Assembly: GCA_937920005.1 (NCBI GenBank)
Contig: CALETF010000124.1
Location: forward strand, 1-12,479
Direction: 5' to 3'
DNA: 12,479 nucleotides
Source of the DNA: an uncultured Candidatus Altimarinota bacterium
Lineage (GTDB): Bacteria > Patescibacteriota > Gracilibacteria > BD1-5 > JAGOOR01
The notes under the pieces are model-generated. The model was not told the DNA's origin. It searched no databases and worked only from the letters and a program-made list of their open reading frames with translations. Position 1 is the first letter of the stretch. Each line of letters begins with the position of its first letter. The position numbers and the translations under genes are program-made. Positions 1 through 7,400 of this stretch are shown here, one piece after another.

Positions 1-80
1 GTGTCCACATCTTTATAATCGATGTGTTTGACACCTGCCGCTTGAAACGGACAGACGGTTTTGAGTTTTTTCTTTGACAT
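1..80 (-). CDS. rpsR: 30S ribosomal protein S18, N-terminal part (runs off window)
   Basis: The minus-strand ATG at 80-78 opens a frame that reaches the window edge, giving the first 26 residues. They start MSKKKLKTVCPF and continue through a GVKHIDYKDVD segment, matching the conserved S18 N-terminus (CPFC..G...IDYKDV). S18 binds 16S rRNA next to S6 on the 30S platform. It lies 15 bases downstream of ssb as the third gene of the rpsF-ssb-rpsR operon, the canonical order, which supports the call. One oddity: many S18 proteins have CPFC here, and this one reads CPFQ, so the second cysteine of a possible metal-binding pair is missing. No clear Shine-Dalgarno motif precedes the start. The rest of the protein lies outside the window. 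Confidence 0.9.
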   Translation of the reverse strand, partial: MSKKKLKTVCPFQAAGVKHIDYKDVD

Positions 81-95
81 AATATATTACGAGAA

Positions 96-524
96 TTAAA
101 AGACGTTTTCTTCATCCATGTCGACATCGAGGATGTCAGCATGTTCAGGAGCCGCCACGTCGTGTGAGCCTTCTTCGTATCCTGGAGCGTCTTCACGCTT
201 TGAGAGGAATATGAGATTCATAACGACGATTTCTGTACGATGGAGATGTGTACCATCTTCGAGATCTTTGGTGCGAGTTTTGAGTCGACCTTCGACGTAG
301 ACGAGTTTTCCTTTTCGGAGGAACTGATCACATCGGTCAGCAAGAGGGCCCCACGCGATACAGTTACTAAATTCTGCCTCACTCTGAATAGCTCCAGATT
401 TGTCCTTGTAGACACGATTGGTAGCAACAACAAAGAGAGCACTCTTGGCACCAGCAGTAGTGGTACGTACGAGAGGGTCTTTTGCGACATTACCAATGAG
501 GATGACTTTGTTAACAGTTCTCAT
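96..524 (-). CDS. ssb: Single-stranded DNA-binding protein
   Basis: The product is a 142-residue protein starting MRTVNKVILIGNVAKDP, the textbook first strand of a bacterial SSB OB-fold. It continues through the FSNCIAWGPLAD and KGKLVYVEGRLKTR segments, both typical of the family (OB-fold about residues 1-105). The tail is acidic and ends DMDEENVF, a variant of the C-terminal tip that docks replication and repair partners (usually DDDIPF). SSB coats single-stranded DNA during replication and repair. I chose the ATG at 524-522. An in-frame TTG twelve bases upstream, touching the rpsF stop, would add four residues (MIFT) with no family support. The gene sits 12 bases after rpsF and 15 bases before rpsR. 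It has no internal TGA and ends with TAA. Confidence 0.95.
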   Translation of the reverse strand: MRTVNKVILIGNVAKDPLVRTTTAGAKSALFVVATNRVYKDKSGAIQSEAEFSNCIAWGPLADRCDQFLRKGKLVYVEGRLKTRTKDLEDGTHLHRTEIVVMNLIFLSKREDAPGYEEGSHDVAAPEHADILDVDMDEENVF

Positions 525-536
525 AGTGAAAATCAA

Positions 537-827
537 TTAAGCAGGAATAACAGTCAAAAGATATCTCCACAAGCCTTTTTTGATTCCAAAGACTTTGTTA
601 AGTCCAGGGATATCGAGACTAGCAGTTGGATTGAGCGTGTAGATGAGGTAATAGCCCTGTTTTGAGCCATTAATTTTGTACGCCATATCGCGTACTCCCC
701 ACACTGTCTCATTCGCTATACTGAGTCCATGATCATCGAGCTCGGTGCGAATTTCGCTCACGAGCGTCTCGAGGGCTTGTTTCTCGAGCATCGGGTCAAT
801 GATCATCATGAGTTCGTATTTCTTCAT
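537..827 (-). CDS. rpsF: 30S ribosomal protein S6
   Basis: The product has 96 residues, the normal size for S6. It begins MKKYELMMIIDP, the conserved first strand, and has the usual WGVRDMAYKINGSKQGYYLIY core, with a GxRxLAYxI-like motif at about residues 44-52. S6 joins S18 on the platform of the 30S subunit. It is the first gene of the minus-strand operon with ssb and rpsR. A promoter with a perfect TATAAT lies about 57-83 bases upstream, leaving a leader of roughly 50 bases that contains one hairpin. No Shine-Dalgarno motif is visible before the ATG. The gene has no in-frame TGA and ends with TAA. Confidence 0.95.
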   Translation of the reverse strand: MKKYELMMIIDPMLEKQALETLVSEIRTELDDHGLSIANETVWGVRDMAYKINGSKQGYYLIYTLNPTASLDIPGLNKVFGIKKGLWRYLLTVIPA

Positions 828-858
828 GCGAAAATATGATGAAAATAAAAAATAAATG

Positions 859-876
859 CTTCCGTTTTCACGAAAG
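859..876 (-). promoter_or_regulatory. Leader hairpin with GAAA tetraloop upstream of rpsF
   Basis: On the minus strand this reads CTTTCGT-GAAA-ACGGAAG, a 7-bp stem (one G-U pair) closed by a GNRA-type tetraloop. It lies at the expected 5' end of the rpsF transcript, about 30 bases before the ATG. It could protect the mRNA end or take part in autoregulation. S6:S18-binding leader RNAs are known from other bacteria, but I do not see enough of that motif to name it. Confidence 0.45.
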
Positions 877-883
877 TAAGTGG

Positions 884-910
884 ATTATACAAAAGAAATC
901 AGGATTGCAA
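884..910 (-). promoter_or_regulatory. Promoter of the rpsF-ssb-rpsR operon
   Basis: Minus strand: -35-like TTGCAA (910-905), a 15-bp spacer, and a perfect -10 TATAAT (889-884). The spacer is short by sigma-70 standards. The predicted start near 877 gives a leader of about 50 bases before rpsF. No other good promoter is seen between here and the gene. Confidence 0.6.
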
Positions 911-944
911 GGAAATAAAAATAAAACATACAAGGACTATTACG

Positions 945-972
945 TAATTGTAGATTGATAATTGTAGATTGT
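945..972. repeat. 14-bp tandem repeat, two copies
   Basis: TAATTGTAGATTGA occurs at 945-958 and again, with one change at the last base, at 959-972. The unit contains the heptad ATTGTAG, which recurs at 968-974. It is followed by its inverse, so 968-982 is a perfect 6-bp palindromic hairpin (ATTGTA-GAT-TACAAT). The array spans the -35 box and spacer of the plus-strand promoter at 955-982. Confidence 0.7.
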
Positions 973-982
973 AGATTACAAT
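955..982 (+). promoter_or_regulatory. Promoter for the candidate structured RNA
   Basis: TTGATA (955-960), 16-bp spacer, TACAAT (977-982): one mismatch to consensus in each box. The predicted start is about 989, directly before the closing stem of the folded segment that follows. It is divergent from the rpsF promoter, about 45 bp away. Confidence 0.5.
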
Positions 983-988
983 AGTGAC

Positions 989-1157
989 ATCCTCCCCAGA
1001 GGTGCATCTCATCGGTTTTTTTTCCTTATAATTATTTTCTCTTGAGGAGCCGCTCGGTGCTTTACAGTATAGGGCTCAGCACTTCGAGCATAGGAGGCAT
1101 TCCCTCTTATGCATTTGATCTCATTGGAAAATTTCCATGATAACCCTGGGGGGAGAC
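989..1157 (+). ncRNA. Candidate structured RNA, family not recognised
   Basis: This is a non-coding stretch with several nested stems that I paired by eye. Bases 992-999 pair with 1146-1153 and close the whole segment. Inside are hairpin A (1052-1061 with 1078-1089, two-base bulge), hairpin B (1088-1097 with 1103-1112, ten pairs, five-base loop) and hairpin C (1121-1129 with 1133-1140, one bulge). Hairpins A and B share two bases at 1088-1089. The closing stem and hairpin B each contain one G-U pair that would become an A-C mismatch on the other strand, so the RNA should be read on the plus strand. A promoter predicts a start near 989. Bases 1000-1050 look unpaired and include a run of eight U. 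I see no signature of RNase P, tmRNA, SRP RNA or tRNA. It could be a free small RNA or part of a long hrcA leader. Confidence 0.45.
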
Positions 1158-1168
1158 ATAATTTAAAG

Positions 1169-1275
1169 TACAAAAGACAGAGTACAGAGTACAAAGATAA
1201 ATGAGCTACATAAGCTCAACAGCTGTGAAAGAGAAACCAAAAATCCGCTATTTTGTATTTTGTCCTTTGTATTTT
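1169..1275 (+). repeat. Heptad-based inverted repeat, copy 1
   Basis: The left arm (1169-1196) is four heptads, TACAAAA GACAGAG TACAGAG TACAAAG. The right arm (1248-1275, one degenerate heptad more to 1282) is CTATTTT GTATTTT GTCCTTT GTATTTT. Bases 1169-1191 can pair with 1249-1271 at 22 of 23 positions, counting several G-U pairs that exist only in plus-strand RNA. The 51-base spacer holds another perfect hairpin (1202-1207 with 1213-1218, TGAGCT/AGCTCA). The same architecture recurs at 3413-3512. The element starts 12 bases after the candidate RNA and ends just before the hrcA -10 box. It might act as a terminator-like hairpin, or be a non-autonomous dispersed repeat. Confidence 0.75.
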
Positions 1276-1286
1276 GTCCTTATGAT
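1260..1286 (+). promoter_or_regulatory. Possible hrcA promoter, leaderless, overlapping the repeat
   Basis: TATGAT (1281-1286) lies 9 bases before the hrcA ATG, so transcription should begin at or within a few bases of the start codon. A weak -35-like TTGTCC (1260-1265) with a 15-bp spacer is supplied by the right arm of the heptad repeat. No CIRCE operator (GCACTC-N9-GAGTGC) is visible. Confidence 0.35.
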
Positions 1287-1295
1287 ATACGTAAA

Positions 1296-2006
1296 ATGAA
1301 CAGTAGAAAGTCCTCCATCGATGCCCGAAAAATCCAGATTCTCTGACTCATCGTCCGAGAGTATATAAAGAGTGGCTATGCTACGGGAAGTAAGTCTCTC
1401 GTCCGTGATGAAGGCATGGATATCTCCCCTGCAACCATCAGAAATGACATGAAACAACTCGAGGAAATGGGACTCGTCTATCAACCCTACAATTCTGCTG
1501 GGCGTCTCCCAACAACACGATGAATCAGGATCTATGTCGATTATCTCATCGAAGTAGCCCCTCAGAGATACCTCGGCACACCGCTTATTTCAGAAGAAAG
1601 TGCCCTCGAATTTCATGATGATAGACTCTACGATCTCGTCTCTGATCTCGCGAATGCGACACATGATCTCGCATTCTGTTCGTCTCCAGAGGCAGGCATA
1701 TACTGTGTCGCTGGTCTCTCACATTTTCTCAAGAAACACAGTGAAACACTCAGCGAACAAGTATTTGGCATCCTCGATACCATCGAAAATCGCACACTCT
1801 TTACCAGGACTGTGAGTAATCTCGCACAACCAGGACGGATAACCGTCTGCATCGGAGAAGAAAACATCCTCCCTGAACTCGAATCATGCGCTCTGATGGT
1901 AGCAGATATCACTCTCGCTGGACACCGTTGTCATCTGGGCCTCCTCGGATCAAAGAGAACTGATTATGGATTTAATCTCAGCGTTCTCAGAACTATTGGA
2001 GCCTAA
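1296..2006 (+). CDS. hrcA: Heat-inducible transcription repressor HrcA (short form, UGA read as Gly)
   Basis: Read with TGA as glycine, this is a continuous 236-residue protein. The N-terminal winged helix (about 1-80) has the HrcA hallmarks: ILGLIVREYIKSGYATGSKS, SPATIRNDMKQLEEMGLV, QPYNSAGRLPTTRGIRIYVD. The C-terminal part has VCIGEENILPELESCALM and LGLLGSKRTDY, matching the family's IGxEN and GPTRMDY regions. Two TGA codons occur, at residue 17 (1344) and residue 76 (1521). The latter is the conserved glycine of PTxxGyR. HrcA normally represses chaperone genes through CIRCE sites. At 236 residues it is about 100 shorter than typical HrcA (around 340). The missing part lies in the middle, where the inserted dimerisation domain would be. 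No grpE, dnaK or dnaJ follows, and no CIRCE site is seen. The start is the ATG just before NSRKSSIDARK, without a Shine-Dalgarno motif. Confidence 0.9.
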
Positions 2007-2020
2007 TACATAAAAACACA

Positions 2021-2059
2021 AGGAGAGCTATATTGTATAGGAGAGATAATATTTATAAT
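2021..2059 (+). promoter_or_regulatory. Upstream region of the SLH gene: duplicated AGGAGAG and a -10 box
   Basis: A perfect TATAAT (2054-2059) ends 9 bases before the ATG at 2069, predicting a leaderless or nearly leaderless mRNA. The best -35 candidate is a weak TTGTAT (2033-2038, spacer 15). AGGAGAG occurs twice (2021-2027, 2039-2045) and looks like a Shine-Dalgarno motif, but the second copy is about 23 bases from the ATG. The first would serve a TTG at 2033 in the same frame, adding 12 residues before the signal peptide. I think that start is less likely. Confidence 0.4.
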
Positions 2060-2068
2060 TCTCATACT

Positions 2069-2803
2069 ATGAAAAAACTCCTCCTCTCTTCTTTCGCTCT
2101 AGCGAGCATTGCTGTTTTTGCCTACACACAAACAGATGTCGATAATGCGACCTACCTCGCGGACAAAGGAATTATTACAACTCAATCAACAACTGCCGGC
2201 TATCGTCTCGATGACACAATTACTCGTGCAGAAGTAGCTGGCATAGCTCTCAAACTCCGAGGAACAACACTTCCAGAATGATATACGTGTAAGAGATACT
2301 TCTGAGACACTATTAGAAACGACTGGATATGTCGAGCAGCTGAACTCGCAGCAGATGCTGGTTTTGTATCTCGCACAAATACAAAGTTTCGACCAGGAGA
2401 TAAGATTACACGTGCAGAGGCATTCTCAATAATATATAAAGCCAGTGGTAACACTCTTGATATACCAGAAAAAATGACTGTTGGTAATGTTGCCATAGAT
2501 AAAGACATAGCCTATTGGCAGCAAGTATTATTTTTTAAAGTAACCTCTATTGATAAAATAGAAATTCCTGGTATTAAATTTGTTCAAGAAATTCACGAAG
2601 ATAGCCCTGCAAATGGTAGTAATGAATATTATTTCTATCCGAATCGTGTTGCTACCCGAGCAGAAGTCTTTGGATTCGCAAAAAATATTCTCGAATATAA
2701 AACAACTATGTCTGGGGAGGTAAATTTATATTTGCAGAATCTTATTAATGCAAAAAAGAATAATATAAATACTGTTGATACAAATTCTCGTATCGATGAA
2801 TAA
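2069..2803 (+). CDS. Secreted S-layer homology (SLH) domain protein (UGA read as Gly)
   Basis: The product has 244 residues when the two TGA codons (residues 71 and 79) are read as glycine. Residues 1-18 are a signal peptide (MKKLLLSSFALASIAVFA). Three SLH-like units follow, recognisable by ITRAEVAGIALKL (51-63), FRPGDKITRAEAFSIIYK (107-124) and ATRAEVFGFAKNIL (195-208). The TRAE core is the SLH signature. C74 and C88 flank the FGD..RNDWICRAAELAAD segment and could form a disulfide. SLH domains usually attach proteins to cell-wall polymers, so a cell-surface location is expected. No other domain is visible, so it may be an anchoring or structural protein of its own. It follows hrcA by 62 bases with its own -10 box, and lemA begins 26 bases after its TAA stop. 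Confidence 0.85.
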
Positions 2804-2829
2804 ATAAAATTATTTCCTTACTTTTCTCT

Positions 2830-3411
2830 ATGAAAAAATTTCTCTTGCTCGTAGTTGTCATCTTGGTTATAGCAGGTTTCTGGGGTGTAGGTCAATATAA
2901 TACTCTTGTCGCTGGTCGTGCCGGTGTCGATGCTGCTTGGTCAAATGTCGAAGTTCAATACCAGAGAAGATCTGATATCGTTCCACAACTCGTGGCAACG
3001 GTCGAAGGAGCAGCAAATTTTGAAAAAAAGACACTGACTGATGTCACTGAAGCTCGTGCAAAAGCAACATCAGTCCAAGTAGACCCAACAAACGCTGAGA
3101 GTCTTAAAGCATTTACAGCAGCTCAAGGAGAACTGAGTGGAACACTGTCTCGCCTTCTCGTTTCTGTCGAAGCCTACCCAACACTCACCTCAACTCAGGG
3201 ATTCCGCGACCTTCAGTCACAACTCGAGGGAACAGAAAATCGTATTGCTGTCGCTCGTGGAGACTACAATGGTGTAGCGAACAGCTGGAATGTCACTGTT
3301 TCTCGTGTTCCAACAATTTTCATTGCTCGTCTCCTCGGATTCGAAAAAGCAGCACTCTTTGACGCACAGACAGGATCTGAAAATGCTCCAAAAGTAGAAT
3401 TCGACATTTAA
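2830..3411 (+). CDS. lemA: LemA family membrane-anchored protein
   Basis: The product has 193 residues, typical for LemA. One N-terminal membrane helix (about 4-22) is followed by the helical LemA domain. Family-typical segments are YNTLVAGRAGVDAAWSNVEV, QRRSDIVPQLVATVEGAA, VTEARAKA, SRLLVSVEAYPTL, and LEGTENRIAVARGDYN. Most family members read ARRDYN at that last site. The helical domain is predicted outside the cell. The biochemical role of LemA proteins is not well defined. It precedes a TPM-domain protein, a pairing that is common in bacteria and argues for a shared envelope function. There is no TGA in frame, and the stop is TAA. The heptad repeat starts one base after the stop codon. 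No Shine-Dalgarno motif is visible. Confidence 0.92.
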   Translation: MKKFLLLVVVILVIAGFWGVGQYNTLVAGRAGVDAAWSNVEVQYQRRSDIVPQLVATVEGAANFEKKTLTDVTEARAKATSVQVDPTNAESLKAFTAAQGELSGTLSRLLVSVEAYPTLTSTQGFRDLQSQLEGTENRIAVARGDYNGVANSWNVTVSRVPTIFIARLLGFEKAALFDAQTGSENAPKVEFDI

Positions 3412-3412
3412 A

Positions 3413-3512
3413 TACAAAAGACAAAGTACAATGTACAAAGTAAAGGATTTTTTATTCTGTAAGTTCCCTATTTTAAAAATTCCACTATTTTGTCTTTTGT
3501 CTTTTGTACTTT
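3413..3512 (+). repeat. Heptad-based inverted repeat, copy 2
   Basis: The left arm (3413-3440) is TACAAAA GACAAAG TACAATG TACAAAG. The right arm (3485-3512) is CTATTTT GTCTTTT GTCTTTT GTACTTT. Bases 3413-3425 pair perfectly with 3496-3508 (13 bp), and weaker pairing with G-U pairs continues inward. Arm length (28) and spacer (44 versus 51) match copy 1 at 1169-1275. It begins one base after the lemA stop. The ATG of the next gene is formed by its third heptad, where TACAATG replaces the common TACAAAG. Confidence 0.75.
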
Positions 3513-4351
3513 GCCTGCAAATAAAAGTTTTTGCCCAATTCATAGTACCACCTCTCCCCTCCACACCTATCTACGACGAAGTAGGCCTCCTTTCATGAGA
3601 AGAAAAATCCACTCTCGAAAGAAAGATTCTCTCTCTTGAAAAAGAAACAAACCATCAAATTGGAATAGCGATTATCAAAAGTCTCGAGGGGAGAACCATA
3701 GAAGAAGTCTGAATCGTTCTAGCTCGCTGATGGTGAATTGGTCAGAAATGACTCGATAATGGACTCCTTATTCTCGTAGCACCCACAGAACGAGAGATGC
3801 GAATCGAGGTCGGTCGCGGTTTGGAAGGAGTGATGACAGATTTGATGTCCAAAAGAATTATTGATGAAAACTTCACACCCAATTTCAAAGAAGAACAATA
3901 TGGCGCAGGTCTCCTAGAAGGAATAGAACGCATGTCTCCTCTTCTCCGTGGAGAAGTTGTCGAACTGCCAGAAAAACCAATAAATCCACTTGATGTCCTC
4001 GTACCACTACTCTTTTGGCTTGTTTGGTGAGGCATATTTTTGGGTTCTGCCATTTTTGAACCATCAAAAGCATGGTGGCCAGGTATGGTGATTGGAGCAT
4101 TTTTAGGAGGCATCGTGATGTGGATCGTCGTTGGAACCGTTATCATGATGGTTATTGGGGTTATCCTCTCTAGTATCATACTCTGAGGTCTGGATTTTAT
4201 ATTTTCAAAAGGCATTTTCCGTGCCATCAACAGTCGTCCTCATGGAGGACGTTGGGGTGGTGGTGGATTTGGTGGTGGAAGTTCAGGAGGTGGATGGGGT
4301 GGATTTGGTGGTGGTGGATTTGGCTGAGGAGGTGCGAGTGGACGTTGGTAA
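3431..4351 (+). CDS. TPM-domain (YgcG-like) membrane protein, eight in-frame UGA read as Gly
   Basis: The protein has 306 residues when TGA codons at 3596, 3710, 3728, 3734, 3749, 4028, 4184 and 4325 are read as glycine. Residues 1-35 form a signal peptide (hydrophobic core LFCLLSFVLCLQI, cut probably after VFA). Next is the TPM domain (about 42-165): IYDEVGLLSGEEKSTLE, HQIGIAIIKSLEG, ARGWGIGQKGLDNGLLILVA, RIEVGRGLEGVMTD. Three glycines of the WGIGQKG stretch and the one just before its W use TGA or GGT. Two or three membrane helices follow (about 188-255). The end is a Gly/Phe/Trp-rich tail closing ASGRW, usual for the family. TPM domains have been linked to phosphatase activity and photosystem repair in plants, but the bacterial role is uncertain. 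It lies 19 bases after lemA. No other ATG start gives a signal peptide. The start and the peptide core lie inside the heptad repeat. Confidence 0.88.
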
Positions 4352-4413
4352 AATAGAAAGAGAAAAAGTCAATACTCTTCCCCTTATAAATAGTGTGGCT
4401 GAGCTTTGAATTC

Positions 4414-4443
4414 TTGGGAAAAGTCTGGTACTATGCTTGTAAT
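4414..4443 (+). promoter_or_regulatory. Possible promoter of the PKD surface-protein operon
   Basis: TTGGGA (4414-4419), 18-bp spacer, TGTAAT (4438-4443), ending 7 bases before the ATG at 4451, again pointing to a leaderless mRNA. TATGCT (4432-4437) is an alternative -10. The 99-base gap after the TPM gene is the only sizeable break before the operon. I see no strong terminator in it. Confidence 0.3.
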
Positions 4444-4450
4444 AGAACTC

Positions 4451-7400
4451 ATGAAAAAGGCATTTCTCCTCATTCTCGTTATCATCTGAACCTTCTTGTG
4501 TTTCGATGCGCTAGCCCAGAGCTGGTCATTTAGCTGTACAGGTGGCAACTGTCTCAAAGCAGGAGTCGATGCTGCTGGAAACACTATCGGAAAATCATCT
4601 GGCGTTATCACCAGCAAGAGTCTCTCAGAGGCTATTCAGGACATTGTTATCTATTTCCTGACATTTCTCAGTCTCCTCGCCGTTATCTACATCATGTGGG
4701 CTGGTGCTCAGATGCTCCTCTTCCCATCAAGTGAAGAATCAAGTGAAAAAACAAAGAAAATTATCGTTTCTGTGATTGTTGGTGTAGCCATTATCTGGTT
4801 TGCATGGTGGATCGTGAATACACTCTTCTACCTCCTCAACAACAAACAGGTAACCGCTGATACATGGATTCCTCGTGCCGTTGCTGAAACACAAATACGC
4901 AACGTCGATTTTACCACATATAGTAACAAAATTCGTGCACTCAAGACGCGTATCACAGGATCATACAGTCCTGAAATCACCTCTGAACTCAATGTACTCG
5001 TCGATGGTGCATTTGATCACCTCCCTGACAGAGCTGACAAATACATCAATAAACAACTCTATGATCGTGTAAAGAAAGCGATTGCCGACTATGACCTCCA
5101 CAGAGAAGAAATCGATAGAGGTATTCTCGAGAACGCCATTGATGCATTTCTTGAACAAGCTCAAGTATTTGCTATCCAGGGAACCATTTCTGCGACTCCT
5201 CGTGATGGTGATGCGCCTCTCTCAGTCACGCTGGAAGGCAAAAATATCATCGATAGCAGTGGTACTATTATCCCTGAAACAAATTTTACTTGGTGGCTTC
5301 GTACTCCAAATGGACCACAGGTACTCGGACGCGGAAAAACTATCAATTATATCTTTCAAGACGAAGGTACCTACACTGTCTATCTCACTGTGAATTCTGC
5401 GAGTAAAAATAGTCGTGGCTTTGTCGATGTTGTGAGTTTTGAAGATCAAGCAACAGTTGAAGTAGGGCAAGCGAAGCTCAAACTCCTTGTCTATTTCAAT
5501 GACCAGCTCGCAACCGATAGTGTCAAAATCCCAACCCGAGAATCAGTACAAAAAGTACTTATCGACGCAACACAGACAAAGTTTGCTTCAGGCTATACTA
5601 TTACAAAGACAGAATGGGATTTCGGAAATGGCAAAACAATTATCCGAGAAAGTGCTCCTATCGTCGAAGCTCAGAACTATAAAGAAGGAGACTATAATGT
5701 AAAAATCACACTCACTCGTAATGATGGTGAAGTCTTTACACGATCTATCCTCCTCAAAGTGGGTGATCCTATCGCATCTATCTCGGTCAATAACAAAGCT
5801 CCAAATAAAGGAGATAATGTAATCTTCCAGGCAAAGAAGGTAACACAAGAAGGAGTCACTTATTCTTGGGAAATTCGTAAATTTGGAGTAGAACAACCAC
5901 TCTTCACTGCCACTGGTCCTCGTATGGAGTACACATTCCGAGAAGTAGGACGATATAGTGTTGGTCTTACATCTTCTAAAGCAGATACCAGAGACAAAGA
6001 AACCCTAGAAATCAATATAGAATCTCGACCACCAGTTGCGAGGTTCAATGCTGATCAACTCGGGCCAGAAACTCCAAATATTTATCTCTTTGATGGTACA
6101 GCAACCTACGATCCAGATTATCCAGACGATCAGAGTCTCAAATATCAGTGGTTCGTCAATGATAAACCTGTTCAACTCAGCAATACAAACTCAAACAATA
6201 GTCGTGGTGAATTCACCTTTGACTCTATCGGTTCAAAACAAGTAGAACTTTTCGTCACAGATAATGAAGGAAAAACAGCTTCATTTAAAAAGACAATTAC
6301 GATAAAAAGTCTCCTCTCCATCCAGCTCAATATACGTCCTCAGGTCGTCAAACGAGGAGAAAAAGTTATTTTCTCAGCCTCTGCGCCAAATGCAAAAATA
6401 TTTGAATGGAGTCTCGGCTCCAAAGATACAGCAGTAACAGAAACAGGTCGTTACGTGAGTAGTTTTGATGTCGCTGGTACTTATAATCTCACGCTCAAGG
6501 TCACTGATCGTGATGAAAATACCAATAGCATCCAAAGAAAAATCTATGTTATCGATGGTGACAAACCATTTGCGGTCGCTCAATTATCAACCAAGAGTCT
6601 TTTTACAGAAGTACAACAAAACGCATGTAACGGACAAGAAGCACTCATAGCCGACCGTGTCACGCCTGTCTCTCTCGTTGGAGATAAGAGTGTGAATGTT
6701 GGGGGCAAAACAACAGATCTTACCTATTTCTGGAAAGTCGGTCTCAATGCCAGCTCAACACAGAAAAACTTTAGTCATACTTTTGATGAACTCGGTTGTG
6801 AAGAAATATCTCTCACTGTGACTGATAAAAAAACTGGCGCTTCACATACCTCAAAAGAATGGGTAAAAGTCGTCAATATTCCTCCTCGATTTTCTGATAT
6901 AGAAGTAAAAGTCGAAAATGTCGATCAAGATCCTATGCGTATCAATCTGCGCATGGAAGGGGCAAAGGATCCTGACGGAGTCATACGTTCATATACCTGG
7001 TATTACTATACAAGTAGCGACGAACAGCCTCAGGGTTTTCGCATTACCACAAAACCAGAAACCAGCTTTACGCTTCCAAAGATTAATGGTCGATATTATT
7101 TCTCTGTCGTTCTCGAAGATGCTAATGGTCTCCGTGTCGACACACGAGATATTTCAGAAAACAAATTCTCAACACCTGATCTTCTTGTCAATCAAAATAT
7201 CTCAACACCTATCATCGAATTCAAGGCCAGTACGACAGATGCGAAATATGGCGATCCTGTCGAGCTCACTGTTACTGCTAAAAATGCTCTTGGTCAAGAT
7301 ATCACAAAGGTAGTAGAGTATCGATGGGATGTCGATGGTGATGGCTTCTATGATATCAAAACAACAGAAAATGTCCTCAGCTACAAATATACTGTACCTG

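Noticed and set aside
240..665. 141-codon open frame on the plus strand antisense to ssb and rpsF
   Set aside because: It is the shadow of two well-recognised minus-strand genes and has no family resemblance, promoter or sensible composition.
991..1023. Rho-independent terminator ending in the eight-T run at 1016-1023
   Set aside because: The only stem directly before the T run is about four pairs (999-1010) and separated from it. No plus-strand gene ends upstream, and the bases are better used in the larger fold.
1052..1089. CIRCE operator for HrcA (AGCAC...GTGCT words present)
   Set aside because: The words are in the wrong order and spacing for GCACTC-N9-GAGTGC. They pair as arms of an RNA hairpin instead.
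1052..1112. tRNA or tmRNA acceptor/T-arm around CACTTCGAGC
   Set aside because: There is no GGTTCGAATCC-type T-arm, no acceptor stem of seven pairs and no CCA end. The stems found do not make a cloverleaf.
945..1282. CRISPR-like array
   Set aside because: Units are 7 or 14 bp, directly adjacent and imperfect, with no spacers of uniform length and no cas genes. They are simple tandem and inverted repeats.
3742..4230. 162-codon minus-strand frame opposite the TPM gene
   Set aside because: It mirrors the conserved TPM coding sequence. Its Thr/Met/Pro/Ser-rich product looks like antisense of Gly/Ile/Val codons.
1296..4351. hrcA, SLH and TPM genes as pseudogenes broken by stop codons
   Set aside because: Every interruption is TGA, always in the same phase and often at conserved glycines. 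No TAA, TAG or frameshift occurs, so recoding explains them better than decay.
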